Shown here piece by piece: positions 1 through 6,970 of a DNA stretch of 23,619 nucleotides. Every line of letters starts with the position of its first letter. The first letter of the stretch is position 1. The stretch comes from CAZUXY01 sp964624235. GTDB lineage: Bacteria; Spirochaetota; UBA4802; UBA5368. Below the pieces are notes generated by a model that ran no database searches, was not told the DNA's origin, and worked only from the letters and a program-made list of their open reading frames with translations. The position numbers and the translations under genes are program-made. The stretch spans positions 1 to 23,619 of the forward strand of contig CAZUXY010000065.1 in NCBI GenBank assembly GCA_964624235.1. The letters run 5' to 3'.

Positions 1-23
1 TACCCATTGTGCGTGCTGTTTAC

Positions 24-239
24 TCACGCCGGCCCTCTCAGGGACCGGTCGGCGGAGATTACTCGGACGCCCTGGCTGTCGTCACGGTTGTCCCAGTAGA
101 AATACGTGGGATGTTTAAATCTTACGCCCACCAGTTTTAGCGCCAGGGTCGTTTTCCCCACCTGGCGCGGCCCTCCGACGAATACCATCTTGTGTGTGAG
201 ATCTTCGATGATGCTCTCTGTGAGATGCCGGTTGATCAT
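24..239 (-). pseudogene. AAA+ ATPase (DUF4143-associated type), 5' remnant only
   Basis: The 71-residue frame starts like the AAA_14/DUF4143 family of ATPases: a short basic N-terminus, then a Walker A motif GGPRQVGKTT at residues 22-31, then a stretch around YFYWDNRDD that is typical of the family just before the Walker B region. Family members are normally near 380-450 residues. Here the frame leaves the family pattern after about residue 53 and ends at a TGA at 24-26, so the Walker B, sensor and DUF4143 parts are absent. The likely explanation is a frameshift or truncation, so I call it a pseudogene. The rest of the locus may continue to the left of the window. The role of intact members is poorly known, and many are mobile or frequently decayed in anaerobes. 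The start ATG at 239 lies downstream of a long inverted repeat at 284-323. Confidence 0.55.
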
Positions 240-283
240 TCGGTGATGGTAATGTTTAAACCGGCATGCGTCATGTATTTTTT

Positions 284-323
284 CCTATAAGCAAAAATAA
301 TAGCGATAAATTTTGCTTACAGG
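284..323. repeat. 13-bp inverted repeat upstream of the ATPase remnant
   Basis: The arms 284-296 (CCTATAAGCAAAA) and 311-323 (TTTTGCTTACAGG) match at 12 of 13 positions around a 14-base AT-rich centre. It lies 45 bases upstream of the ATPase start in an AT-rich stretch unlike the flanking coding DNA. It could be an operator or promoter element of the ATPase gene, or the end of a lost mobile segment. There is no T-run placed to make it a good terminator. Confidence 0.6.
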
Positions 324-481
324 CAAATATTATCGAATGAGTAATTCTAATGGTATTCATGGGGTCAGAGCTTCATAACCGCACGGCAGGCCGGGGCTGA
401 TCACATGGCCGCTATCATCGGCAGGGCGCCGTTCCCCTCCTGCATGCCACGCGATACTGATTACTCCGGCAGGAACGGTCT

Positions 482-1786
482 TCACCCTTTTGCATTGCCT
501 TCCCTGAGGGGATAGCCATGGAAGGAGAAAAAGGCGATCATCGCCGACAGTGCGGCCACGGTTGCGATGAGCTTGAGCCCGAAGGGCGTCGCCTTTCCGG
601 CCCCGCCGATGAACATGAGCGACGAGGCGACGCCGATGGATGCGCCGATGGAAACCTTCTGGAAGATCGCCTGCACCCCGTAGTAGATGGCCTCGCGGCG
701 CTTGCCGCTCAGGGTCTCGTCGTAGTCCACCACGTCGGCCAGCAGCGCGTAGGGAAGCATCATGAATCCCGCCGAGGGAATGCCGAAAACCGCCATGACC
801 AGCTGCGTGTGGAGCATGGGCTCGAGCGGTACGATGCCGGCCGGCAGGAGCAGCAGTATGGCTGCGGCCGAACCCGCCAGGGTGTAGAGGAACACCGGGC
901 GCTTGCCGATCCTCTTGGAAACAAGGTTGAAGACGAAAAAGAACACGATGTTGGATATCAGAAAGGGGACCATGACGAGCACCACCTCGGCGTCGCCGCG
1001 CCCGGCGACGCGCTCAACCCAGTATGGGATGAGAATGATCACCAGGTTGAGGCTGATCCAGAAGAGGCTGGTGGCCGCCAGCAGATGTTTGAAGGGTTTG
1101 TTTTTCAGCGTATCGGCCAGCCACCGGAACACGGCGCCGGGTTTGAGATAGTTATCGTCGCGTTTCAGGTCCAGGGTCGGTTTTTCACGTATCATGGCCA
1201 GGGTGGGGATGAAGGCCAGTATGGTGACGCACCCGGCGACAACGCCCAGGCCCTGCCACCCGAGGGCGTTCTTGATGTTCCCGATGAAGGCCGAGAGCAG
1301 GGTCCCCACCATGATGAAGAGGGCCTGGATGGTGGTGATGTCCACGCGGTCTTTCGCGTCGGCCGAAAGCTGGGGTATTAGGCTCATGTAAGGGTTGGCC
1401 AGCAGGGTCCAGAAAACGAAATATCCCTGGACCAGCAGAAAGAGGGTGAGGGCGTTCCATGGGCTCCTTTCACCCGGCACAGGGGGCATCCACAGAAGCA
1501 TGGTCACCAGCGCCGTGGGGATGAGAAAAAGCGCGATGAAGGGGATCCTCCGTCCCCAGCGGGAGCGTGTATGGTCCGAGATATATCCCACCAGAGGGTC
1601 GAGCACGCCGTCCACCACGCGTCCAATAATGAAGATCGCCGAGAACAACACCGGCCCCACCAGCGCACCGGAAAGGTCGGGAACGTAAAGCCTGAGCAGC
1701 CACTGGCTGATCAGCATGTTTATGAAGTTGAGGGCGAGCCCTCCGGCGCCGTAGGCGATCTTTCTGGAAAGCGGGAGTGTGGTCAT
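482..1786 (-). CDS. GPH-family (MelB-like) sugar:cation symporter
   Basis: This 434-residue inner-membrane transporter belongs to the MFS_2 / glycoside-pentoside-hexuronide:cation symporter family. Members import sugars or glycosides with Na+ or H+. The clearest signature is DGVLDPLVGYISDHT at residues 59-73, followed by a basic RSRWGRR loop, which is the conserved GPH cytoplasmic loop after helix 2. About twelve hydrophobic segments are visible along the chain. The start chosen is ATG 1786, preceded by GAGGA at a good distance. The frame stays open to a GTG at 1897, but the extra 37 residues are polar, do not resemble the family, and would include a 21-bp dyad. The substrate cannot be read from sequence, and no sugar-catabolic enzyme lies beside it. 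It is transcribed alone, divergently from the TPR gene. Confidence 0.88.
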   Translation of the reverse strand: MTTLPLSRKIAYGAGGLALNFINMLISQWLLRLYVPDLSGALVGPVLFSAIFIIGRVVDGVLDPLVGYISDHTRSRWGRRIPFIALFLIPTALVTMLLWMPPVPGERSPWNALTLFLLVQGYFVFWTLLANPYMSLIPQLSADAKDRVDITTIQALFIMVGTLLSAFIGNIKNALGWQGLGVVAGCVTILAFIPTLAMIREKPTLDLKRDDNYLKPGAVFRWLADTLKNKPFKHLLAATSLFWISLNLVIILIPYWVERVAGRGDAEVVLVMVPFLISNIVFFFVFNLVSKRIGKRPVFLYTLAGSAAAILLLLPAGIVPLEPMLHTQLVMAVFGIPSAGFMMLPYALLADVVDYDETLSGKRREAIYYGVQAIFQKVSIGASIGVASSLMFIGGAGKATPFGLKLIATVAALSAMIAFFSFHGYPLREGNAKG

Positions 1787-2124
1787 GGTTTTCCTCGCTG
1801 TCGATTCACGGCGTACGTCATCCGTTGTTTCCGGATGATATAACGGCCGCTCTGAATACCTTCTGAAAATCGATAGTAAGCACACCATACCTTCCACCGC
1901 AACTTAAAAACCGCGTAAGGTTTTCCCGCGGCGTCGCCGGATTAAAGACGGGTATGGACATCATCGCGGAAGTTACATGAATCCCGATCCTGAGGGGTGA
2001 CGGAGGGGGTTTCGTACTTTACAGGATTCTGCGTGATTGATATGGTAAAGTTCGAAGCTCTCCATGATACCTGCTCGCAACCTGATCGTAAAACGGGTTC
2101 ACACACGGCCCGTGGAGGACGACC
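1787..2124. other. Intergenic region between divergent transporter and TPR genes
   Basis: These 338 bases separate two divergent genes and must hold both promoters. I see the dyad at 1818-1838, a CCGCG/CGCGG pair at 1911-1931 and a CTTTAC/GTAAAG pair at 2017-2050. I see no confident sigma-70 promoter and no convincing open reading frame. A GGAGG ribosome-binding site at 2112-2117 serves the TPR gene. Confidence 0.5.
1818..1838 (-). promoter_or_regulatory. Operator-like dyad in the leader of the GPH transporter gene
   Basis: The arms TCATCCG (1818-1824) and CGGATGA (1832-1838) are perfect 7-bp inverted repeats with a 7-base centre, ending about 30 bases upstream of the ATG at 1786. The size and position fit a dimeric repressor site, or a small leader hairpin. 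No regulator gene is adjacent. Confidence 0.45.
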
Positions 2125-3033
2125 ATGTCTGTACACAACCGATACACGGGGATATTGCTATGCGTAACCCTCTGCTTCGCGGCATATGCTGGGGTGCCGC
2201 GCCTTAAAGCCGCGTCGGCCGGGAGTGCCATGCGACCTGTCAAACTGAAACGCCTGGCCGGCGCCGTGGGCGACCGCGGAAAGGCCGTGGTATTGCACCG
2301 TCAGGCACTGGCCGAACACGGGAAGAAAAATTACGCCGCCGCCGAGGAACTCTGGTACCGTGCGGCGAAAGCGGACCCCTCGTGGGCAAGGATGTATTTC
2401 AACCTGGCCTGCGCCACGGCGCTGCAGGGACAGACGGCCGTCTCGCTGGATTATATGGAGATCGCGCTCTCCCTGGACCGCGCCGTCGTGCTGGTGTGGA
2501 TGAAAAACGACAGCGACCTTGCGGGTATCAGGGGCGACGACCGTTACCGGCGTATCCTCGCACGATATGAGGACGCACCGGCGGGCAACGTTGCGGCGGT
2601 GCTGCGCTCAAAACCATACTGGGTCCATGCCGCGAAGAATGCGAACGCGTGGTTCGTGTTCGGTGAAAAAAGTTTTTTCCTGGAGCGCAACGCCGCGTTC
2701 GAGGAAATGACACCGCAGGGCATATTCTGGGGCACCTATGCCGTTGAGGGAAACAGTGTGAAGCTGACTTACGATCCGTCCGTTCCCGATAACATGTTCT
2801 TCGATGTGAGCGCTTGGAAGGTGATTTCATTCCACGGAGGAGCGGCGCCTTCGTTCACGATCGAGGCAAAACGGCCGAACGCTCCCGGCAAGGAACGGTT
2901 TGTTTTTTTCGCGGGATCAAAATTCGGCGGAACCGCCGGACCAGGTGAGGCGACGGCGGTCAAAATCCGCAGGGCCCTTGCGAAGTGCGATGCGGGCCGC
3001 GGATGCGGTGACCTGGGAAGTATATACAGGTAA
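2125..3033 (+). CDS. Exported TPR-containing protein of unknown function
   Basis: This is a 302-residue protein. Residues 1-30 form a signal peptide with a hydrophobic core (ILLCVTLCFAAYAG) and a possible signal peptidase I site after AYA. Residues about 55-120 read as one to two TPR units: an alanine-rich pair of helices, then DPSWARMYFNLACATALQG, then a second ALSLD helix, like the TPR 'end-of-group' repeat seen in bacterial cell-envelope proteins. The C-terminal 150 residues have no family that I recognise and look beta-rich. GGAGG lies 7 bases before the ATG. The protein is probably periplasmic or lipid-free and envelope-associated. Its partner is unknown. Confidence 0.75.
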   Translation: MSVHNRYTGILLCVTLCFAAYAGVPRLKAASAGSAMRPVKLKRLAGAVGDRGKAVVLHRQALAEHGKKNYAAAEELWYRAAKADPSWARMYFNLACATALQGQTAVSLDYMEIALSLDRAVVLVWMKNDSDLAGIRGDDRYRRILARYEDAPAGNVAAVLRSKPYWVHAAKNANAWFVFGEKSFFLERNAAFEEMTPQGIFWGTYAVEGNSVKLTYDPSVPDNMFFDVSAWKVISFHGGAAPSFTIEAKRPNAPGKERFVFFAGSKFGGTAGPGEATAVKIRRALAKCDAGRGCGDLGSIYR

Positions 3034-3170
3034 CCGGTCTTTGCTGCATGCCCTCGGTATCGTCCGTACGGGACTATTGCGGAACGGCCTGAGCATCCGG
3101 GGATTCCTCAACCGGGAGAAAATACCGGCTGTTTACTTTATTAAAAATTTGATCCCCTCCGGGTGCGTCG

Positions 3171-3203
3171 CTACATTCTTTATGTAGAGTGACCATGGTC
3201 ACA
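3171..3203 (+). promoter_or_regulatory. Paired palindromes including a CRP/FNR-like site
   Basis: CTACAT-N5-ATGTAG (3171-3187, perfect arms) is followed after one base by the perfect 14-bp palindrome GTGACCATGGTCAC (3189-3202). The second reads AGTGA-N6-TCACA when extended to 3188-3203. That is one mismatch from the CRP consensus TGTGA-N6-TCACA. The pair lies 55 bases upstream of the 98-residue protein gene, a usual distance for an activator or repressor site. No Crp/Fnr-family gene is in the window. Confidence 0.55.
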
Positions 3204-3258
3204 TTACCAGCCGGCGCGTCTTTCACCCTGCGTTAATTCTTCATTTAAAGGAGGGGAT

Positions 3259-3555
3259 ATGAAGGCCGGATTAATGCTCTACGGCAATGGTGCCCTTATT
3301 TACCTCACATCCCATCTGCGCTTCATGGATGACGACCTGATCAGGAAGTTCCGCAACAAGGGGATCACCAAGTTCCTGGTATACGAGATCCCGGTCGAAG
3401 AGGCGAAAAAACGTTACGGCAATCACTTCGACATGGTGGTGCAGGACCTGAAGGAGACCGATGATCTGCGGGTGCTGGATTATGATGGTACCCGTGCGTT
3501 TAAAATGTTTTCTTTCGGTGAGATGGGGTCTCCTCTGCGGCATGAGGAGAAGTAA
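3259..3555 (+). CDS. Small cytosolic protein of unknown function (98 aa)
   Basis: I do not recognise this family. The start is well supported by AAAGGAGGGG just before the ATG. The protein has no signal peptide and no membrane segment. It begins with a short beta-like stretch (LMLYGNGALIYL), then a charged helix (DDDLIRKFRNKG), a second beta stretch (KFLVYEIP) and a helical middle, ending in a charged tail. The size and pattern suggest a compact alpha/beta domain. It is a single gene flanked by a CRP-like palindrome upstream and a hairpin (CGGACC/GGTCCG, 3571-3589) downstream. Third-position base use matches neighbouring genes, supporting a real gene. Confidence 0.75.
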   Translation: MKAGLMLYGNGALIYLTSHLRFMDDDLIRKFRNKGITKFLVYEIPVEEAKKRYGNHFDMVVQDLKETDDLRVLDYDGTRAFKMFSFGEMGSPLRHEEK

Positions 3556-3570
3556 CGGCATGATGTAAAC

Positions 3571-3589
3571 CGGACCCGCCGTAGGTCCG
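3571..3589 (+). terminator. Hairpin after the 98-aa gene, weak terminator
   Basis: CGGACC (3571-3576) pairs perfectly with GGTCCG (3584-3589) across 7 bases, 16 bases after the stop codon of the small gene. No T-run follows, so it is a weak intrinsic terminator at best. Confidence 0.3.
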
Positions 3590-3726
3590 TTGAGGGTGGA
3601 TTCCATATGCCTTCGATGCGGCGGGGCATTTGCCCAGCGTGGCGCAGCATATTGCCGCCGCGGGTTTTCGCGTGTATCGATTCTCGTCGATGACCTTGAG
3701 TTTTTCAAGCGAGGGGGGAGAACGCG

Positions 3727-5451
3727 TTATTTTAAGTACAGCCTGAAGGTGGTCCCCCCGTCGCGCAGTATCTCCAGGGTGCCGTTGAGCTGGAGTGTGA
3801 GGTTATGCACCAATGAGAGTCCAAGGGATTTGGCGGCGCCGATGCCGATTTCCGGGTCGATACCCTTTCCGTTGTCGCTCACGCTCAACGTTAAGCCGCC
3901 CTCCGCATCTTCATGGACGCTGATCTTTATAAAGCAGTTGCTTCTTCCCGGAAACGCGTGCTTGAACGCGTTGGTGATAAGCTCATTGAGGATCAGGCCA
4001 AGCGGTATCGCCCTGCTTATGTCCATCCTTATCGGTTCCGCTTCAATATCGACGGTTACCGGCGTGCTTTTGATATTGTATACGGCTGACAGCTGGCTTA
4101 CCACTGACGACAGGTAATCGTTGATATTGATCATGGTAAAATCAGGGGACTGATACAGTTGATTATGGACCTGCGCCATCGCCTGTACGCGGTTTATGCT
4201 TTCCCTGAAATATTCCCGCGTTTTCCCCTCATCTATTTTTCCAGCCTGCAGGCTCAACAGGCTCGAGATGATCTGCATGTTGTTTTTCACGCGATGATGG
4301 ACCTCTTTCAGCAGTATCTCTTTTTCATGAAGGGCCGTGCGCAGAATATCCTCCCATTTTTTCCTGTCGGTGATGTCACGAACCGACTCTATCGCTCCGA
4401 CTATGTTCCCCCCGATGTCGTACAGCAGCGACGCCGTCACCAGAAGCTGGCGGCCTTTGCCCCCTAACCCGGGAGTAAACCCCTCGGCGATGAACCGGTC
4501 ATCGGCCCTTTCGAGTGAACGGTATCCTTCGGGATTGAGGTCGGGGTTGAGTATGTAGTTCACCAGTACCGGACGGCGAATACCGTAAAAAGGCAGCGCG
4601 TATTCGTAATCCCCTTTGCCTATCATATCCGCCGCCGTGATTCCGGTCAGCCGTTCCATTCCCCTGTTCCAGGCGATCACCTTTTCCGTTCTGTCGACGG
4701 CGAAGGTGGCATCGGGGAGAAAGTCGATTATATTGGTAAACAGTTCCCTGACGCGGTTCTTTTCCTTTTCCCTCCGAACCGATTCCAGGGAGATGTAAAG
4801 GGCAAGCAGCGTTATCAAAACAAAGATGATCGCAAACGCCCTGTTCAGGTTCCGGGTCAGGGCCCCGATGGCTACCTGTACGTCGTCGATGTATATGCCG
4901 GTACCCACAATCCAGCCCCAGGGTTTGTATTCCATCACGTATGAGAGTTTCGGGACGATCTTTCCCGGGTCGTCCTTCCACTGCCACATGTAATCGACAT
5001 AACCCGCCCCCTTCTCTTTGACTGTCCTTACGAATTCAACGAACAGATGTTTCCCCGCCGGATCCATGAAGTCAGATACGTCCTTCCCGTCGAGATCGGC
5101 GCGGTAGGGATGCATGATCATGCGCGGACGGGTATCGTTGATCCAGAAGTAGTCTTTTCTGTCAGCGCCGTACCGCAAATTACGTATACGATCGACCGCG
5201 CGTCGCTGTGCCGTACGCAGCGAGAGCTCTCCCGATACAACCCTCCGGTTATAGTCATCTACCAGCGTCCAGACGGCCGAGGTGAGTTCCTTCAGCATTT
5301 CCTTTTTCAGCAGCATCATATCATTCCGCAGATCGGGCAGGATGATAAAGTAAAAAGTTCCCAGAAGGAGTACTACCGTACTCACCGAAGGGATAATTAT
5401 CTTCAGGGTTGAGAGGAGCCAGGGATAAAGAATGTGTATCCTTTTCTTCAT
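3727..5451 (-). CDS. Membrane sensor histidine kinase (Cache-PAS-HisKA_2-HATPase)
   Basis: This is a 574-residue kinase. A transmembrane helix at about residues 12-35 and a second near 205-225 bracket an extracytoplasmic single Cache domain, identified by YFWINDTRPRMIMHPY and the GWIVGTGIY strand. A PAS domain follows (about 240-365, ending in IESVRDITDRK). Next is a HisKA_2 dimerisation domain with HHRVKNN starting at residue 385, one of whose histidines is the phosphoacceptor. The HATPase domain has an N-box (LNELITNAFKHAF), a G1 box (DNGKGID) and a G2 box (LGLSLV). Cache domains bind small carboxylates or amino acids in related proteins, but the ligand here is unknown. No response regulator is adjacent, so it is an orphan kinase. 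No clear Shine-Dalgarno precedes the ATG at 5451. Confidence 0.9.
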   Translation of the reverse strand: MKKRIHILYPWLLSTLKIIIPSVSTVVLLLGTFYFIILPDLRNDMMLLKKEMLKELTSAVWTLVDDYNRRVVSGELSLRTAQRRAVDRIRNLRYGADRKDYFWINDTRPRMIMHPYRADLDGKDVSDFMDPAGKHLFVEFVRTVKEKGAGYVDYMWQWKDDPGKIVPKLSYVMEYKPWGWIVGTGIYIDDVQVAIGALTRNLNRAFAIIFVLITLLALYISLESVRREKEKNRVRELFTNIIDFLPDATFAVDRTEKVIAWNRGMERLTGITAADMIGKGDYEYALPFYGIRRPVLVNYILNPDLNPEGYRSLERADDRFIAEGFTPGLGGKGRQLLVTASLLYDIGGNIVGAIESVRDITDRKKWEDILRTALHEKEILLKEVHHRVKNNMQIISSLLSLQAGKIDEGKTREYFRESINRVQAMAQVHNQLYQSPDFTMININDYLSSVVSQLSAVYNIKSTPVTVDIEAEPIRMDISRAIPLGLILNELITNAFKHAFPGRSNCFIKISVHEDAEGGLTLSVSDNGKGIDPEIGIGAAKSLGLSLVHNLTLQLNGTLEILRDGGTTFRLYLK

Positions 5452-5470
5452 TGAATGAAAACGCCCAATG

Positions 5471-5534
5471 CGGTCCAGGGACCGTTACCGTACCTGCAAT
5501 AACAGGTCCGCTCGAAGCGTACCTGTATCGCTTC
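5471..5534 (-). promoter_or_regulatory. Cluster of dyads in the leader of the kinase gene
   Basis: Three inverted repeats lie in the 85 bases upstream of the kinase start: CGGTCC-AG-GGACCG (5471-5484), ACCTG-N6-CAGGT (within 5491-5507) and GAAGCG-N9-CGCTTC (5514-5534). The phrase GTACCTG occurs twice. These could be protein-binding sites or leader hairpins. No regulator can be named. Confidence 0.35.
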
Positions 5535-5643
5535 TTGATTCAACTCATAGAGTTTGTATGGTATTCCGGATAAAGTCAATGGTTAAAAACTCAGGGAAGA
5601 TTGCGCAAGTTGTTGTTTGAACATTGGTTTTTTTAATAAAAGC

Positions 5644-5687
5644 TTGACAGAGTCGATTTATTTTTATACTTTGACAATTATCGAAAT
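5644..5687 (+). promoter_or_regulatory. arsR-type gene promoter with putative self-operator
   Basis: TTGACA (5644-5649) and TATACT (5665-5670) form a sigma-70-like promoter with a short 15-base spacer. AATTATCGAAAT (5676-5687) lies just downstream, directly before the ATG at 5696. Its reverse complement recurs with 11 of 12 identical bases at 6015-6026 in front of the nitroreductase gene, which marks it as a candidate operator for the ArsR protein. Confidence 0.5.
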
Positions 5688-5695
5688 ATAGAATC

Positions 5696-6001
5696 ATGAA
5701 AACAATTGATACAACAAAACAGGCAAAGGTTTTCAAGGCGCTGTCACACCCCAACCGGCTTGAACTGTTCCTGGAAATCATGAGAAAGCATGAAGCCAGT
5801 TACGAGGCCGACTGCAGGGAGTGTTTTGTGTCCGATATCATGGAGTCCCTGAACATCGGCGCTCCCACCGTATCTCACCACCTGAAAGAACTGGCCAATG
5901 CGGAATTGATCATCCCCGAACGCCGGGGGAAGTTTCTTATTGCCAGGGTGAACTGGGAAACGCTGAAAGCGATACGCGCGCTGCTGGCGCCGGAGAAATA
6001 A
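5696..6001 (+). CDS. ArsR-family winged-helix transcriptional repressor
   Basis: This 101-residue DNA-binding protein has the ArsR/SmtB fold: FKALSHPNRLELFLEI at residues 13-28, then a helix-turn-helix (SDIMESLNIGAPTVSHHLKEL, written here as SDIMES...HHLKEL) and a beta wing around ERRGKFLIARV. C40 and C43 form a CRECF motif just before the recognition-helix pair. This is near the position of the ELCVCDL metal site of ArsR/SmtB sensors, so thiol- or metal-based sensing is plausible but unproven. The gene is followed by a 76-base gap containing a second promoter, then the nitroreductase and flavodoxin/ferredoxin genes. It probably represses itself and these two genes. Confidence 0.88.
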   Translation: MKTIDTTKQAKVFKALSHPNRLELFLEIMRKHEASYEADCRECFVSDIMESLNIGAPTVSHHLKELANAELIIPERRGKFLIARVNWETLKAIRALLAPEK

Positions 6002-6005
6002 TTTT

Positions 6006-6033
6006 TTGGATAACATTTCGATAGTTATAAAAT
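6006..6033 (+). promoter_or_regulatory. Nitroreductase promoter with operator in the spacer
   Basis: TTGGAT (6006-6011) and TAAAAT (6028-6033) are spaced by 16 bases. The spacer contains ATTTCGATAGTT (6015-6026), the near-exact reverse complement of the element at the arsR promoter. A repressor bound there would block RNA polymerase. A GTGGAGGA ribosome-binding site follows before the ATG at 6078. Confidence 0.5.
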
Positions 6034-6077
6034 TATATAACAATAAAAAACAATAGATCATTGATAGTGGAGGACAT

Positions 6078-6944
6078 ATGCTGTCGACGCAATCGGTGGA
6101 AGAGATTGTCACCAAACGTTTTTCATGCAGAAGCTATGAACGCAAACCCCTTGAAACCGCGCACCGTGAGGACTTGATAAAATATCTCGGAACCCTGAAT
6201 AAAGGCCCCTTCGGCAGTGAGGTCAGGTTCGATCTGGCGGCGGCTTCGGAGGGGGACGCCGGAGCGCTGAAAGGACTGGGGACCTACGGTTTCATCAGGG
6301 ACCCCGCCGGGTTCATCATCGGCGCGGTGAAGAGCGGGGACCGCGGCCTCGAGGATTACGGTTATCTCATGGAACATGCGGCGCTCTACGTCACCTCACT
6401 GGGGCTGGGAAGCTGCTGGCTGGGTGGCAGTTTCACCAGGAGCAGCTTCTCCGCCCGCATCAACCCGCGGGAAAACGAAACGGTGCCCGCCGTTGTATCG
6501 GTCGGGTATATCGCGAACAAAACCAGTATGGTCGACTCGGTGATCCGCTGGGGTGCCGGTTCCGACCACCGCAAGCCCTGGAATGAACTTTTTTTCGACA
6601 ACGAATACGGCGTCCAGTTTACCGGGGAGGCGGCGGGTCCCTGGGCCCTTCCACTGGAGATGGTAAGGCGCGCCCCCTCCGCGTCGAACCGCCAGCCCTG
6701 GAGGGTGATAAAGTCTGGAGGCGGCTTTCACTTCTACCTGGAACGCTCGAAAGGATACTACGAACGCAACAAACGCCTACTGAACATGGCCGATATGCAG
6801 AGGATAGACATGGGCATCGCCCTCTGCCATTTCGAGCTGGCGGCCCGGGAGATGAAAATGACGGGAAGCTGGCAGGTCCGTGGTGATGCCGCGCCCCCGG
6901 TCCCCGATGGAGTGGTCTATACGGCGAGCTGGATTGAGGAATAA
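6078..6944 (+). CDS. Nitroreductase-like flavoprotein (TM1586-type double domain)
   Basis: This 288-residue protein belongs to the nitroreductase superfamily, probably the TM1586-like branch in which two half-domains lie in one chain. The first half opens with TKRFSCRSYERKPL, the FMN-binding Arg-Ser region. The second has RAPSASNRQPWRV (about residues 194-206), the conserved SASNRQPW FMN-contact motif. GLGSCWLGG (about 109-117) is the usual glycine-rich strand. Members bind FMN and transfer hydride or electrons, and the physiological substrate is generally unknown. It has no signal peptide, so it is cytoplasmic. Only 8 bases (or 26, by the later start) separate it from the flavodoxin/ferredoxin gene, so they are cotranscribed. 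A GGAGG ribosome-binding site supports the start. Confidence 0.85.
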   Translation: MLSTQSVEEIVTKRFSCRSYERKPLETAHREDLIKYLGTLNKGPFGSEVRFDLAAASEGDAGALKGLGTYGFIRDPAGFIIGAVKSGDRGLEDYGYLMEHAALYVTSLGLGSCWLGGSFTRSSFSARINPRENETVPAVVSVGYIANKTSMVDSVIRWGAGSDHRKPWNELFFDNEYGVQFTGEAAGPWALPLEMVRRAPSASNRQPWRVIKSGGGFHFYLERSKGYYERNKRLLNMADMQRIDMGIALCHFELAAREMKMTGSWQVRGDAAPPVPDGVVYTASWIEE

Positions 6945-6970
6945 ATGTTATCATGAAACGGAGGAACATC

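Noticed and set aside
518..1381. Long plus-strand open frame opposite the symporter gene
   Set aside because: Its protein is rich in G, H, D and E with no fold-like pattern. It is an antisense shadow of a G+C-rich gene.
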